Position numbers and translations under genes: made by a program. Below the pieces are notes generated by a model. It was not told where the DNA came from. It was given only the letters and a program-made list of their open reading frames with translations, and did not search any database. From Pseudoroseomonas ludipueritiae (GTDB taxonomy: Bacteria; Pseudomonadota; Alphaproteobacteria; Acetobacterales; Acetobacteraceae), in contig NZ_JACTUZ010000009.1 in assembly GCF_014490445.1 (NCBI RefSeq), positions 19,879-83,878 on the forward strand: DNA of 64,000 nucleotides, written 5' to 3'. Position 1 is the stretch's first letter, and every line of letters begins with the position of its first letter. Below, in pieces: positions 8,186 through 17,054 of the stretch.

Positions 8186-9145
8186 ATGAAGGCAGCAGTT
8201 TACGACACGGCGGGCGAGCCGCGGGTCTTGCACTACAGGGATGTCGCAGATCCGCCCTGCCCACCCGATGGCGTGCTGATCCGGGTTGAAGCCATCTCCA
8301 TTGAAGGTGGCGACCTCATCAACCGAGCGTCCACGCCCCCTCCGACGCCGGGATACATCCTGGGGTACGCAGCGGCAGGCGAAGTGGTCGCTGTCGGTTC
8401 GCAGGTTCGCAACCGGCTCACCGGGCAGAAGGTGACGAGCTTCGACCTGTGCGGCTCCCACGCTGCCATGCGCGCCGCCCGGGCCTCCAGAACCTGGCTC
8501 GTGCCGGATGGCTTGGATACGGCGGCGGCGGCTGCACTGCCTATCTCGTTTGGAACCGCTTACCACTGTCTCTTTACGCGCGGAGGCCTGGGCGAAGGCG
8601 AAACGGTGCTCATTCAAGGCGGTGCCGGAGGTGTCGGCCTTGCCGCTATTCAACTCGCGCATCAGGCCGGAGCGACGGTGATCGCGACCGTCTCAGGACG
8701 TGAACGCACGCAACGGCTGGCGGCTCTTGGCCTTACCCACGCGATCGACCATCGCACGACTGACGTGGTTGAAGAGGTGATGCGCCTGACCGACGGGCGG
8801 GGGGTGAACCTCGTGGTGGACCCAGTGGGATCTACATTGGGAAGCTCGCTGGCATCATTGCAGCCAGAGGGGCGCCTGGTATTTGTCGGGAACGCTGGTA
8901 GAGCGGCACTCGATCTCGATCTTTGGCCCGCACTTCAGGCCAACCAGTCGCTCATGGGGGTCTTCATGGGCACTCAGCTCGAGAAGCCGGAGGTTTATCG
9001 GACGGTCTCGCAGATGCTGCAGAGAGCAGCCAGGGACCAACTCGAGGTTACGATCGACCGCAGGTTCGCATTGGCTGACGCAGCCCTCGCGCATGCCTAT
9101 GCAGAAGGTAACTCCATTCTGGGACGTGTCGTTCTGCTGCCCTGA
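8186..9145 (+). CDS. Zinc-independent quinone oxidoreductase (MDR superfamily)
   Basis: A 319-residue medium-chain dehydrogenase/reductase of the NADPH:quinone reductase type. The GroES-like N-terminal domain contains GYAAAGEVVAVGSQV. The Rossmann motif IQGGAGGVGLAAIQLA lies near residues 143-158. The structural and catalytic zinc ligands of alcohol dehydrogenases are missing, which fits a quinone or enone reductase. It probably reduces quinones or alkenals in the cytosol. It lies 108 nt after the Rid-family gene on the same strand and could be co-transcribed from the TetR-controlled promoter. Confidence 0.85.
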   Translation: MKAAVYDTAGEPRVLHYRDVADPPCPPDGVLIRVEAISIEGGDLINRASTPPPTPGYILGYAAAGEVVAVGSQVRNRLTGQKVTSFDLCGSHAAMRAARASRTWLVPDGLDTAAAAALPISFGTAYHCLFTRGGLGEGETVLIQGGAGGVGLAAIQLAHQAGATVIATVSGRERTQRLAALGLTHAIDHRTTDVVEEVMRLTDGRGVNLVVDPVGSTLGSSLASLQPEGRLVFVGNAGRAALDLDLWPALQANQSLMGVFMGTQLEKPEVYRTVSQMLQRAARDQLEVTIDRRFALADAALAHAYAEGNSILGRVVLLP

Positions 9146-9913
9146 AGATGGCTCAACAGAGAAACAGCATCGGTCACTTCAAGCTCACGGAAGCTGAGAT
9201 TGTTGGTGCTGATGGCGCTGGCCTGGATGAGAGCTTGCTGAGCAGGTGAAACACCGGGCCTCTGCCGGAAGCGCGGAACGGCAGGTCTCCCAGTTTGTCG
9301 GAGCGGCAGGTCCGTATGGAGCAGACGGGCCGCGGTCTGCCCTATCTTCTCGGCCGCGTTCTCCTGCCCGGGGGTCTCTACCCGTTCCACGCAGAGAACA
9401 AACCGCATGTGTTTCGGCGATGCTCGACCCTAGACAGCGGACGCAGTGACGGAACTGTGAATCCTGTTCAGCCTTCCGTGTATCGGTCGTTCCTACAGTA
9501 TCATCTGTGTGCCTGGGGCTGAAAGATGTGCCGTCTTCCAGCTGCACCCCATGAGCATATATGGAATTCCGTGTGCAAGAACGGGGTGCTCCATGCACAG
9601 CGGCTCAAAGACGCTCCCGGTGTTTGGCGCGATCAGACAACAAGAGACCTCCCCCGTGCTCGAGAAGGAATTTGCTGCCGGGCCATTCGTTCATTTTCCG
9701 CGCATCCTAGAAGGATCAATCCTTTTGAGATGGCGGTGTTGTAGTCCTGCAAGGCAATTCCGCTGATGGCGGACTACCTATACGCCCCACCGTTCATCCG
9801 GCCACAGCCTGCTATCTGATGCGTCTCCGGTCTTAATTAGGCGCACGGTTTGCCTTGGGATCAACTTCGCCACCTATGGGTTCGCCGGGGTGGCCTTTAT
9901 TGGGGAAGAGAAG
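9146..9913. other. 768-bp stretch without an intact gene
   Basis: Apart from the NmrA/HxlR fossil at 9480-9745, no convincing gene was found between the quinone oxidoreductase and the epoxide hydrolase. A minus-strand frame over 9097-9408 overlaps the oxidoreductase 3' end and has no recognisable motif. The rest looks like degraded sequence. Confidence 0.5.
9480..9745 (+). pseudogene. Decayed inverted copy of the NmrA/HxlR divergent region
   Basis: Read on the + strand, 9502-9600 aligns with the reverse complement of 6365-6461. ATGTGCCGTCTTCC, TGTGCCTGGGG and CATATATG-like blocks are in the same order. From the ATG at 9597 the peptide (…LPVFGAIRQQETSPV…) mirrors the NmrA-like start (…ILVFGATGQQGGSVA…) for about 40 codons and then degenerates. 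On the other strand, the HxlR start codon context (ATGATAC) is preserved but followed at once by TAG. Both genes are thus dead here and only the promoter between them is well kept. Confidence 0.7.
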
Positions 9914-11053
9914 ATGGTTTCACCCTACACGATCCACATCCCTGACGAACGTCTCGCCACCATCCAGGCCAAGGTCGCGGCCTACGATTGGAGCCAGCTT
10001 CCGGACACTGGGGGATGGAGGTCCGGTGTCGGCATCAATGACCTCAAGCGGCTCGTCGCCCACTGGCAAGGCAGCTACGACTGGCGCAGGGTGGAACAAC
10101 GTCTCAATCAGCTCCCCAATTTTAAGACCGAAGTTGAGGGCGAACGAATCCATTTCATCCATGTGAAGGGCGAAGGGTCCAAACCGCCCGTCCTTCTACT
10201 GCACGGCTGGCCAGGCTCGTTTCTTGAATTCGAGCGGCTTCTGGAGCCACTGGCGGCTGACGGGCATGATGTTGTCGTGCCCTCGCTGCCGGGGTTCGCC
10301 TTCTCCAACCCGATCACGGGCGTCATCGGCCCGCGCCGGGCGGCTGAACTCATGCACGGGCTGATGGTCCGGCTGTTCGGCCAGACGCGCTATGTCGTTC
10401 AGGGCGGCGACTGGGGTGCGCATATCGCGAGCTGGATGGCTTATACGCAGCCAGAGGCGCTGCTCGGCTTCCACATCAACATGGTGAGCATCTTCGCTGA
10501 GGATGCCACCCCCACCACGCCTGAGGAAAAGGAGCTGTTCTCCCGCCGCGCGGCGATCCTGGACTGGGAGACCGGCTACAACCACGAGCAGGAGACGCGC
10601 CCGCAGACACTGGGCGTGGCCATGGCCGACAGCCCGGTCGGCGCGGCGGGGTGGATACTCGAGAAATTTGGCAAGTGGGCGGACCTGCCTACGACGACCG
10701 ACGGCAGTCCAGATATCTGGAGCAAGTTCTCGGAAGAGGAACTGCTGACCAACATCATGCTCTATGTCGCGCCGTCGGCCGTCGTCACGGCAACCTGGAT
10801 CTACCACGGCAAGCGCCTGGAGGGTTCCAGCCGCTTTCCCGCCGGGACCCGCATTCGGGCGCCAATGGGCGTTGCTGCATTCCCCGACCCCGTCTTCCTG
10901 CCGACCCCGCGCTCCTTTACCGAGAAGACCTACAACGTCGTGCATTGGACCGATATGACCTCGGGTGGCCATTTCGCTGCCTGGGAGCAACCGGATCTGA
11001 TGCTCACCGACCTGCGGGCGTTCATTGCCGCTGTATCGGGCGAGCGGTCCTGA
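9914..11053 (+). CDS. Epoxide hydrolase, alpha/beta-hydrolase with EHN domain
   Basis: A 379-residue microsomal-type epoxide hydrolase. The N-terminal EHN domain covers about residues 1-110 (IHIPDERLATIQAKV). The oxyanion motif HGWPGS is at about 97, the nucleophile Asp of GGDWGA at about 166, and the catalytic His of SGGHFAAWE at about 353. These enzymes open epoxides to vicinal diols. The ATG at 9914 is preceded by GGGGAAGAG at good spacing; a GTG at 9890 would add eight residues. Its promoter may lie in the fossil-containing gap upstream. Confidence 0.92.
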   Translation: MVSPYTIHIPDERLATIQAKVAAYDWSQLPDTGGWRSGVGINDLKRLVAHWQGSYDWRRVEQRLNQLPNFKTEVEGERIHFIHVKGEGSKPPVLLLHGWPGSFLEFERLLEPLAADGHDVVVPSLPGFAFSNPITGVIGPRRAAELMHGLMVRLFGQTRYVVQGGDWGAHIASWMAYTQPEALLGFHINMVSIFAEDATPTTPEEKELFSRRAAILDWETGYNHEQETRPQTLGVAMADSPVGAAGWILEKFGKWADLPTTTDGSPDIWSKFSEEELLTNIMLYVAPSAVVTATWIYHGKRLEGSSRFPAGTRIRAPMGVAAFPDPVFLPTPRSFTEKTYNVVHWTDMTSGGHFAAWEQPDLMLTDLRAFIAAVSGERS

Positions 11054-11330
11054 GGTCGGCAATCTTCTTCCGGAGCTCGCTGCACCACGGTGACGACATG
11101 GGGAGCGCAGATTGGCGCTGAGCCCGCATTTCTGCCACCCCGCGACGCCCCGGCGTCACCGAGCGCAGCACGGGAAATGCGGGAGAACCCAGCTCTCAGT
11201 GGCAATCAACACCTTGTGCAACGCGGGCGACTTGCTGTGCCCGATCGGGTTGCCGATGACGGCGTACAGGTCGGTCATCGGCGAGTTCGCCCGGCATGCC
11301 GGGTCGTGTGGGGAACCCGTGGCCCCACCG

Positions 11331-12311
11331 TCACTGGATCGATATCCCGCGTGACTTGATCAGGTCACGCCACTTCGCGTTCTCGGCAGTTAGGTAGGGC
11401 GGCCATTCGGAGGCGGGCCTGATCCTTGGCGTCACCGCCAACGACGTCATTCGTTCCGCCACCTCGGGCGCCTGAAGGGCCTTGGCGCAGGCGGCGTTGA
11501 GACGCTCCACGATGAGTGCCGGGGTTCCTGCTGGCGCCAGCATGGCGAGGTCTTCCACCACCTCGTATTCGGGGAAGCCGGATTCGGCGAAGGTGGGCAC
11601 GTCGGGCGCGAGTGGCGTGCGCTCGCGGGTGGTCACCGCGATGGCGCGCAGGTCACCGGACTGGAGGAAGCCCATCACGCCGGAACTGACGACGAACTGC
11701 ATGCCCGCCTCGCCGTTCATGACAGCCTGTGTCGCGGGAGCGCCGCCGCGATAGCCGACTTCCGTGACCTGCAGACCGGCCTGCTGGAGGAACAGCTCGG
11801 TGGCGAGGTGCGTCGAGGAGCCCGAACCCGAGTTGGCGTAGGTCTCCCGGCCAGGGCTCTTCTTCGCCAGCGCAACGTAGTCGGCCACCGTGCGGATGGG
11901 AGACGACTTGGAAACCACCATGAACATCGGCATCTGGGCCAGCAGCCCCATGCCCGCGAAGGCGGTCGCGTTGTCGTAGGGAAGCTGGAGAAGGTGCGGC
12001 GCCATGGCGTAGGTGCTGATGGTGGCGACCATGACCGTGTAACCATCCGGCCGGGAGCGCGCCACGGACGCGAAGCCGATCGTGCCGTTGGCGCCGAAGC
12101 GATTGTCGATCGGGAACGGCTTCCCAAGGTCGGTCGACAGCCGCGCCGCGAGCAGGCGCGCAAAGGTGTCCGTGGATCCGCCTGGCCCCCAGGGCACCAC
12201 CACCGTGACCGGGCGGATCGGCCACGCCTCCTCGGCGGCTGCACCGCGAGACGTTGTCAGGGCGGCTGCCATCCCCAGCGTGGCGATGCCGAAACTGCGA
12301 CGTCCAATCAT
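11331..12311 (-). CDS. Tripartite tricarboxylate transporter (TctC/Bug) substrate-binding protein
   Basis: A 326-residue periplasmic Bug-family receptor. A twin-arginine-like/Sec signal (RRSFGIATLGMAAALTTSRGAAA) precedes the mature domain with VVVPWGPGGSTDTFAR, the family's PGG-(S/T)-D ligand loop. NRFGANGTIG and YRGGAPATQAVMNGE follow. The ATG at 12311 is preferred over 12362 because the signal peptide begins there and GGGAG lies upstream. No TctA/TctB membrane genes are nearby, which is usual for expanded Bug repertoires. It shares a region with the LysR gene upstream, possibly its regulator. Confidence 0.9.
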   Translation of the reverse strand: MIGRRSFGIATLGMAAALTTSRGAAAEEAWPIRPVTVVVPWGPGGSTDTFARLLAARLSTDLGKPFPIDNRFGANGTIGFASVARSRPDGYTVMVATISTYAMAPHLLQLPYDNATAFAGMGLLAQMPMFMVVSKSSPIRTVADYVALAKKSPGRETYANSGSGSSTHLATELFLQQAGLQVTEVGYRGGAPATQAVMNGEAGMQFVVSSGVMGFLQSGDLRAIAVTTRERTPLAPDVPTFAESGFPEYEVVEDLAMLAPAGTPALIVERLNAACAKALQAPEVAERMTSLAVTPRIRPASEWPPYLTAENAKWRDLIKSRGISIQ

Positions 12312-12803
12312 GCCGTTACGCTCCCGTAGTTCGTTGTTTTTGTTCAGACAGACAGCCAGCATCCAGGTGCTACCGGCGCCGGAGGTCCAGGGCGCCGGGC
12401 GCGATCCGCCCGCACCGCGATGGCTGGCATCGCGGCACGCAGGCCGCCGATGGGTTCGACAGGGTCGTCTGAGGGCAGCGGCCGCGAAGTCGCCGGTGCC
12501 TAGTTCCTGGTTCGCTACTCAGACGGGATGGTTGGAACCGTCACGTTGACCGGCGCCGGAACGCGAGCGCCCCAGGAGCTGCCGATCGGCCTGGATCCCG
12601 CTTCGCCTCACGAAGATGCCCGATGTTCGTTCCTCCCAGTCGTTCGACCGTCCGGCGGAGGATGGCAGAGGGGTTCCGGATTGCGTATTCGTTGGAAATT
12701 ATGAAGTTCATTGCGGTCCGCAATGATGGATGGCCAGCGGCGCGCGGCCACATCTCCTGCCAAGCGTCAGCTTTGCGGCCAGCTTGACCCACCAGCCAGC
12801 GTC
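12312..12803. other. Intergenic stretch with one perfect palindrome
   Basis: No gene is supported in these 492 bases. The only clear structure is CATTGCGG-T-CCGCAATG at 12709-12725, which could be an operator for the downstream Bug gene or for an unrecognised transcript. Short frames here lack motifs and ribosome sites. Confidence 0.5.
12709..12725. promoter_or_regulatory. Perfect 17-bp palindrome, candidate operator
   Basis: The arms CATTGCGG and CCGCAATG are perfect 8-bp inverted repeats around a single T. The site lies in AT-richer sequence between the lysR stop and the Bug gene, about 400 bp from the Bug start. The binding protein is unknown. Confidence 0.4.
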
Positions 12804-13766
12804 TCAGTCGGAGTGGACAACCTGACTGGGCGGAAAGGGCGAGTGCTCGTCAGAGCGCCTTCTGAACAGCGCCGCGCACTGGCCACGCAGCCATTGGTTG
12901 GCCGGTTCGTGGTGGAAGCGCGCGTGCCAGTGCAGCTTCACCGAAAAGCCCTCCACGGGCAGTGGGCACGGGAGCAGGCGCAGCCCATTGAGTCCGGCCA
13001 GCGTCGTGCCGATGTGGCGCGGCAGGGTCACGATCAGGTCCGTGGTGGCGATGATGGCGCCGAGGCCCAGGAAGCCGGGGATTTCCAGCACCATCCGACG
13101 CGCGATGCGGTGCCGCTGCAAGGCGTCCTGCTGCAGCCGGTGGCCGGTGCCCGAAATGACGCCGACATGCCCTTCCCGCGCATAGTCCTCCAGGCTCAGT
13201 GCCTCGCTGACGCGCGGGTGCTGCGCGTTGACGAGACACACCCAATCCTGGTCGTACAGGGCCTGCTGGTAGAATCCCGCCTCCAGTTCGGGCACCAGTC
13301 CCAGGGCGATGTCCGCCTCGCCGGACAGCAGCCGGTCGCCGGTCTCCGGCCCGATCCTCGCGACCTCCAGCCGCGCCTGCGGCGCGCTGGTCCGCAACCT
13401 GGCCAGGATGGCCGGAAGCAGCGTGATGTGGCTCGCGTCCGTCATGCAGATCCGGAAGCACCGCGTCGTGACCAGGGGGTCGAAGGCCTGCGGCGGCGCG
13501 GCAATCTCCCGCAACCCGTCCAGCACCTGCCGGACCGGCGCCACCAGCGCCTCGGCACGCGGGGTCGCGCGCATGCCCTGCGCGGTGCGGATGAACAGGG
13601 GGTCGCCCAAAGCGTCGCGCAACTGGCGGAGCCAGATACTGACGGTCGGCTGGCTTTGCCCGAGCTGCTCCGCGGCGCGGGTGACGCTGCCGCCGTCGTG
13701 CAGCAGGAGGAACAGCTGCAGCCATTTGGGGTCGAGCTGCGGGACCAGAACCTCGCCGTTACGCAC
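12804..13766 (-). CDS. LysR-family transcriptional regulator
   Basis: A 320-residue LysR regulator. The N-terminal HTH is WLQLFLLLHDGGSVTRAAEQLGQSQPTVS, and the periplasmic-binding-like effector domain follows. Translation probably begins at the GTG at 13766, preceded by GGGGAGG. It diverges from the ketopantoate-reductase-like gene at 13898, and the 131-bp spacer contains a TATTG-N7-CAATA element with T-N11-A spacing. It is therefore the likely activator of the 13.9-18.9 kb operon. Confidence 0.9.
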   Translation of the reverse strand: MRNGEVLVPQLDPKWLQLFLLLHDGGSVTRAAEQLGQSQPTVSIWLRQLRDALGDPLFIRTAQGMRATPRAEALVAPVRQVLDGLREIAAPPQAFDPLVTTRCFRICMTDASHITLLPAILARLRTSAPQARLEVARIGPETGDRLLSGEADIALGLVPELEAGFYQQALYDQDWVCLVNAQHPRVSEALSLEDYAREGHVGVISGTGHRLQQDALQRHRIARRMVLEIPGFLGLGAIIATTDLIVTLPRHIGTTLAGLNGLRLLPCPLPVEGFSVKLHWHARFHHEPANQWLRGQCAALFRRRSDEHSPFPPSQVVHSD

Positions 13767-13782
13767 AAGCTTGCCTCCCCAT

Positions 13783-13822
13783 TATTGCGTTCTTCAATAG
13801 AGTCCATTGGGTCCATTGCATA
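13783..13822. promoter_or_regulatory. LysR-type box in divergent promoter
   Basis: TATTG (13783-13787) and CAATA (13795-13799) form a 5-bp inverted repeat with the T-N11-A geometry of LysR sites. It is followed by two direct copies of GTCCATTG at about 13802-13818. The location between lysR and the divergent operon supports a regulatory role. Confidence 0.5.
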
Positions 13823-13897
13823 CACAAGATAGGCGGACGCTGGCACTTTCCCCTCGGTACCGGCCGCCACAGGCCGGGCCGTGGAGGAGAGCACGAC

Positions 13898-14845
13898 TTG
13901 AAGGTCTGTGTACTGGGCGCGGGCGCGCTGGGTAGCACCATCGGCGGCCTGCTCGCCGAAGCCGGATCCGAGGTCTGGCTGGTGGCCCGTGCCGCCCATG
14001 CCGAAGCGGTCAGCCGCCAGGGCCTGATCCTGGTCGACGGCCAGCGGGAGCGCGCGGTTCGGCTGCGCGCCTGCACGGATCCCGCCCAGGTCGGGCCGGT
14101 GGACCTCGTGATCGTGCTGGTGAAGTCCTATGACACCGGCGCCGCCATGGCGACCGCCCGCCCGCTGCTCGGGCCGGACACGGTGGTCCTGTCCCTGCAG
14201 AACGGGCTGGGGCACGAGGAGATCCTCGCCAAGGCCGCGGGCCGCAGCCGCCTCCTCGCGGGCAAGACCTACGTTGGCGGGGTGCTACTGGAGCCGGGCC
14301 GCGTCCGCGTCGGCGTGACCGGCAAGGAAACGGTGCTCGGCGAGCTGGACGGCGCCGACACGCCCCGCCTCCGTCGCATCGCCGCCCTGTTCGAGGCGGC
14401 CGGGCTGCGCGCCGTGGTCAGCCACGACATCCTTGGCGTGATCTGGGACAAGCTTCTCGTCAACGTGGCGACCGGCGCGCTCAGCGGCGTCACCCGCCTG
14501 CCCTATGGCGCCCTCTACGCCGTGCCCGAGGTCGAAGTCTGCGCCGTGGCCGCCGTGGCGGAGGCGATGGCCGTGGCGGCGGCCCACGGCATCGCCTTGG
14601 CCACCAGGGAGCCGCGCGATGCCTGGATGAAGGCGGCGGAAGGGCTGCCGCCCGAGTTCCGCGCCTCCATGCTGCAGAGCCTCGAACGGGGCGCCCCCAC
14701 CGAGATCGATTACATCAACGGCGCGGTGGTGCGCTGGGGCGCCCAGCGCGGCGTGCCCACGCCGGTCAACCAGGCGCTGGTCGCCTGCATCAAGGGCATC
14801 GAGGCCGGGATGGGCACCAACCCGATCCGGAGCGTCGCGGCATGA
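13898..14845 (+). CDS. 2-dehydropantoate 2-reductase family protein (PanE/ApbA-like)
   Basis: A 315-residue NADPH-dependent ketopantoate-reductase-family enzyme. The N-terminal Rossmann motif is VLGAGALGSTIGGLLAEAG. VKSYDTGAA and LQNGLGHEE are family signatures, and the C-terminal helical domain starts near residue 170 (WDKLLVNVATGALSGV). It begins with TTG at 13898, supported by AGGAGAG at ideal spacing. It is the first gene of a catabolic operon, so it may act on a 2-oxo acid other than ketopantoate. It overlaps the next gene by ATGA. Confidence 0.88.
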   Translation: MKVCVLGAGALGSTIGGLLAEAGSEVWLVARAAHAEAVSRQGLILVDGQRERAVRLRACTDPAQVGPVDLVIVLVKSYDTGAAMATARPLLGPDTVVLSLQNGLGHEEILAKAAGRSRLLAGKTYVGGVLLEPGRVRVGVTGKETVLGELDGADTPRLRRIAALFEAAGLRAVVSHDILGVIWDKLLVNVATGALSGVTRLPYGALYAVPEVEVCAVAAVAEAMAVAAAHGIALATREPRDAWMKAAEGLPPEFRASMLQSLERGAPTEIDYINGAVVRWGAQRGVPTPVNQALVACIKGIEAGMGTNPIRSVAA

Positions 14846-15225
14846 GCGGCGCCCGCTGTTATGTCGAGCACGTGGCGATCCGCGTCCGTGACCTCGCCTG
14901 GTACCTCCGCTTCTTCCGCGAAGCGCTGGGAATGGCGGTGCGCGAGGTCGACGGCCCCGCCGAGGCGCCGCGCCAGGTCTGGCTGCGCGGCGGGCCGCAG
15001 CTGGTCGCGGACGCCGACTTCGCCGGGCCGGAAGGGCGGCTCTACCACCTCGGCGTCATGACCGAAGACCTGGAAGCGGCGATCCGGGCCGCGACCGCGT
15101 GGGGGCTGCAGCCGATGCCGCAGGGCCGCAACTGGCTGGCGACGCCGGACGGCTTGGCGATCGAGTTGCTGCAGGCCAGCCCCGGCAGCGTCGCCGCCGC
15201 GCTGGCCGTGGAACCGCGCGGGTGA
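14842..15225 (+). CDS. VOC-superfamily (glyoxalase-like) protein
   Basis: A 127-residue vicinal-oxygen-chelate protein. The first beta-alpha-beta unit has YVEHVAIRVRDLAWYLRFFREALGM. The second half has LYHLGVMTEDLEAAIRAA and ends with LATPDGLAIELLQ. Metal ligands are plausible at the first His and the final Glu. The start overlaps the stop of the reductase gene (ATGA), so the two are translationally coupled. Its substrate is unknown. Confidence 0.85.
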   Translation: MSGARCYVEHVAIRVRDLAWYLRFFREALGMAVREVDGPAEAPRQVWLRGGPQLVADADFAGPEGRLYHLGVMTEDLEAAIRAATAWGLQPMPQGRNWLATPDGLAIELLQASPGSVAAALAVEPRG

Positions 15226-15245
15226 CGCAGGAGCAGGAGGGAACG

Positions 15246-15704
15246 ATGGCAGAAGAGAAGTTCTACGAGGACGTCCGCGTCGGCGATGCCGGGATTAGCC
15301 CGGAGATCACCGTCACCGAAGCGATGGTGATGAGCTACGCCGAACTGACCGGCGACTTCACCCCCGTCCACACCGACGAGGAATACGCGCGCACCACGCC
15401 TTTCGGCACCCGGGTGGCGCATGGGCTCTTCGGCCTTTCCCTCGCCGACGGGCTGAAGACCCGCTCCGACCTCCGCTTCCCGCCGGGCATGTCGCTGGGC
15501 TGGACCTGGGATTTCGTCGCGCCGATCAAGCTGGGCGACGTCGTGCACGTGAAGTTCCATGTCGCCAGCATGCGCACCACGCGCAAGCCGGGCTGGGGCA
15601 TCGTCGTGCTGCCCTCGGAGCTGATCAACCAGCGCGGCGAGGTCGTCCAGCGCGGCGAGCACCGGCTGATGATCCCCCGCCGCCCCGAGGCGCAGGCCGC
15701 CTGA
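15246..15704 (+). CDS. MaoC-family dehydratase
   Basis: A 152-residue hot-dog-fold (R)-hydratase-like protein. The catalytic segment is SYAELTGDFTPVHTDEEYA with the D-x4-H pair of MaoC enzymes, followed by RVAHGLFGLSL. The ATG at 15246 follows GGAGGGAACG. It lies between a VOC protein and a CoA-transferase, which suggests hydration or dehydration of a short acyl-CoA made by the latter. Confidence 0.88.
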   Translation: MAEEKFYEDVRVGDAGISPEITVTEAMVMSYAELTGDFTPVHTDEEYARTTPFGTRVAHGLFGLSLADGLKTRSDLRFPPGMSLGWTWDFVAPIKLGDVVHVKFHVASMRTTRKPGWGIVVLPSELINQRGEVVQRGEHRLMIPRRPEAQAA

Positions 15705-15733
15705 CCTCACCCAGTTCGATTGGAGCCACACTC

Positions 15734-16969
15734 ATGGCCAGCCAGCCACGCCCCCTCGCGGGCATCAAGGTCGTCGACTATAGCCACTTCCTCGCCGGGC
15801 CCTTCATGTCCCGCTGCCTGTCCGCGCTGGGTGCCGAGGTCATCAAGGTCGAGCGTCCCAAGGATGGCGATGCCGGTCGGGCGCACCCGTACTTCAAGGA
15901 CGGGCAGAGCGGATACTTCCTGCAGCAGAACATGGGCAAGCAGGGGATCTGCATCAATCTGAAGGACCCGCGCGGGCTGGAGTTGATGCACAAGCTGGTG
16001 GCGGATGCCGACGTCTTCGTCGAGAACTACCGTCCCGGCGCCCTGGACCGCCTCGGCCTCGGCTACAAGCAGCTCTCGGCGCTGAACCCGCGGCTGGTCT
16101 ACTGCTCCGTCTCGGCATACGGCCACACCGGGCCCGCCTCCTCCCGGCCGGGCTTCGGGCTGATCGCGGAAGCCATGTCCGGCGCCATGGCGCAGGTGGG
16201 CGTGCCGGGCGAGCCGCCGCCGCTGCTGCGCATGCCGCTCGCCGACATGTACACCGGTATCCATGGCGTCGCGGCGGTCTGCGCCGCGCTGGTCGGCCGC
16301 GCCACCAGCGGCAAGGGTCAGCACATCGACATGGCGCTCTACGACTGCATGGTGTCGATGCACGACTTCGCCATCCAGCGCTACACGCTGAGCGACGGCA
16401 AGGAGATCCCGAAGCAGACCGGACACGACCAGCCGGAGTCCACCGTCTACGGCGTCTTCTCGGCGGCGGATGGCCACCTGGTGATCGCCGCACAGGTGGA
16501 CGATGCCTGGAAGCGCCTGGCGCGGCTGATCGGCGGCGAGGAGCTGGCGTCCGACCGCCGCTTCCTGGACCCGGAAAGCCGCAACGCGCACCGCCTCGAG
16601 GCGCTGGACTTCGTGAAGGGCTGGATCGCGACGCAGCCTTCCGTCGCCGCCTGCATCGCGGCGCTGGACGCGGCGGGCGTGCCCTGCGCGCCGGTGCAGA
16701 GCATCGACCAAGTGCTGGCCGACCCGCAGGTGCAGGCGCGCGGGATGATCGTCGAGCAGGACCACCCCGTGCTCGGCCGCATCCGCCTGCCCAACCTGCC
16801 CTTCCGCTTCTCCGACTGCGACACGGCGCCCACCGGCATTGCCCCGACGCTGGGGCAGCACAACGCGGACGTCGCGGCCTCGCTTGGTTACTCCGCGGCC
16901 GAGATCGCCGCGCTGGAGCAGGACGGCGTGCTCTACGCCGAGCCGGTGGCGGATCGCGCCCTGGTTTGA
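15734..16969 (+). CDS. Family III CoA-transferase (CaiB/BaiF)
   Basis: A 411-residue CoA-transferase. The N-terminal KVVDYSHFLAGPFMSRCLSALGAEVIKVE is typical, and the catalytic Asp is in PLADMYTGIHG (about residue 172). GKGQHIDMALYD follows. It would activate an organic acid as its CoA ester for the MaoC-type dehydratase upstream. The substrate acid is presumably delivered by the Bug-protein pathway encoded just downstream, which is inference. Confidence 0.9.
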   Translation: MASQPRPLAGIKVVDYSHFLAGPFMSRCLSALGAEVIKVERPKDGDAGRAHPYFKDGQSGYFLQQNMGKQGICINLKDPRGLELMHKLVADADVFVENYRPGALDRLGLGYKQLSALNPRLVYCSVSAYGHTGPASSRPGFGLIAEAMSGAMAQVGVPGEPPPLLRMPLADMYTGIHGVAAVCAALVGRATSGKGQHIDMALYDCMVSMHDFAIQRYTLSDGKEIPKQTGHDQPESTVYGVFSAADGHLVIAAQVDDAWKRLARLIGGEELASDRRFLDPESRNAHRLEALDFVKGWIATQPSVAACIAALDAAGVPCAPVQSIDQVLADPQVQARGMIVEQDHPVLGRIRLPNLPFRFSDCDTAPTGIAPTLGQHNADVAASLGYSAAEIAALEQDGVLYAEPVADRALV

Positions 16970-17054
16970 CCGGGCGCACCGGCGGAAGGGGGCCGGGATG
17001 CTCTCCCCTTCACCAAGGATGGCGCAAAGCCACGCACAGGAAGGATCGCCCAAG

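Noticed and set aside
9097-9408. Minus-strand 103-residue frame in the gap after the quinone oxidoreductase
   Set aside because: Overlaps the oxidoreductase 3' end, has no recognised motif or ribosome site, and lies next to fossil sequence.
11112-11354. Small + strand frame between epoxide hydrolase and Bug gene
   Set aside because: No family resemblance and it runs into the convergent Bug gene; kept as non-coding.
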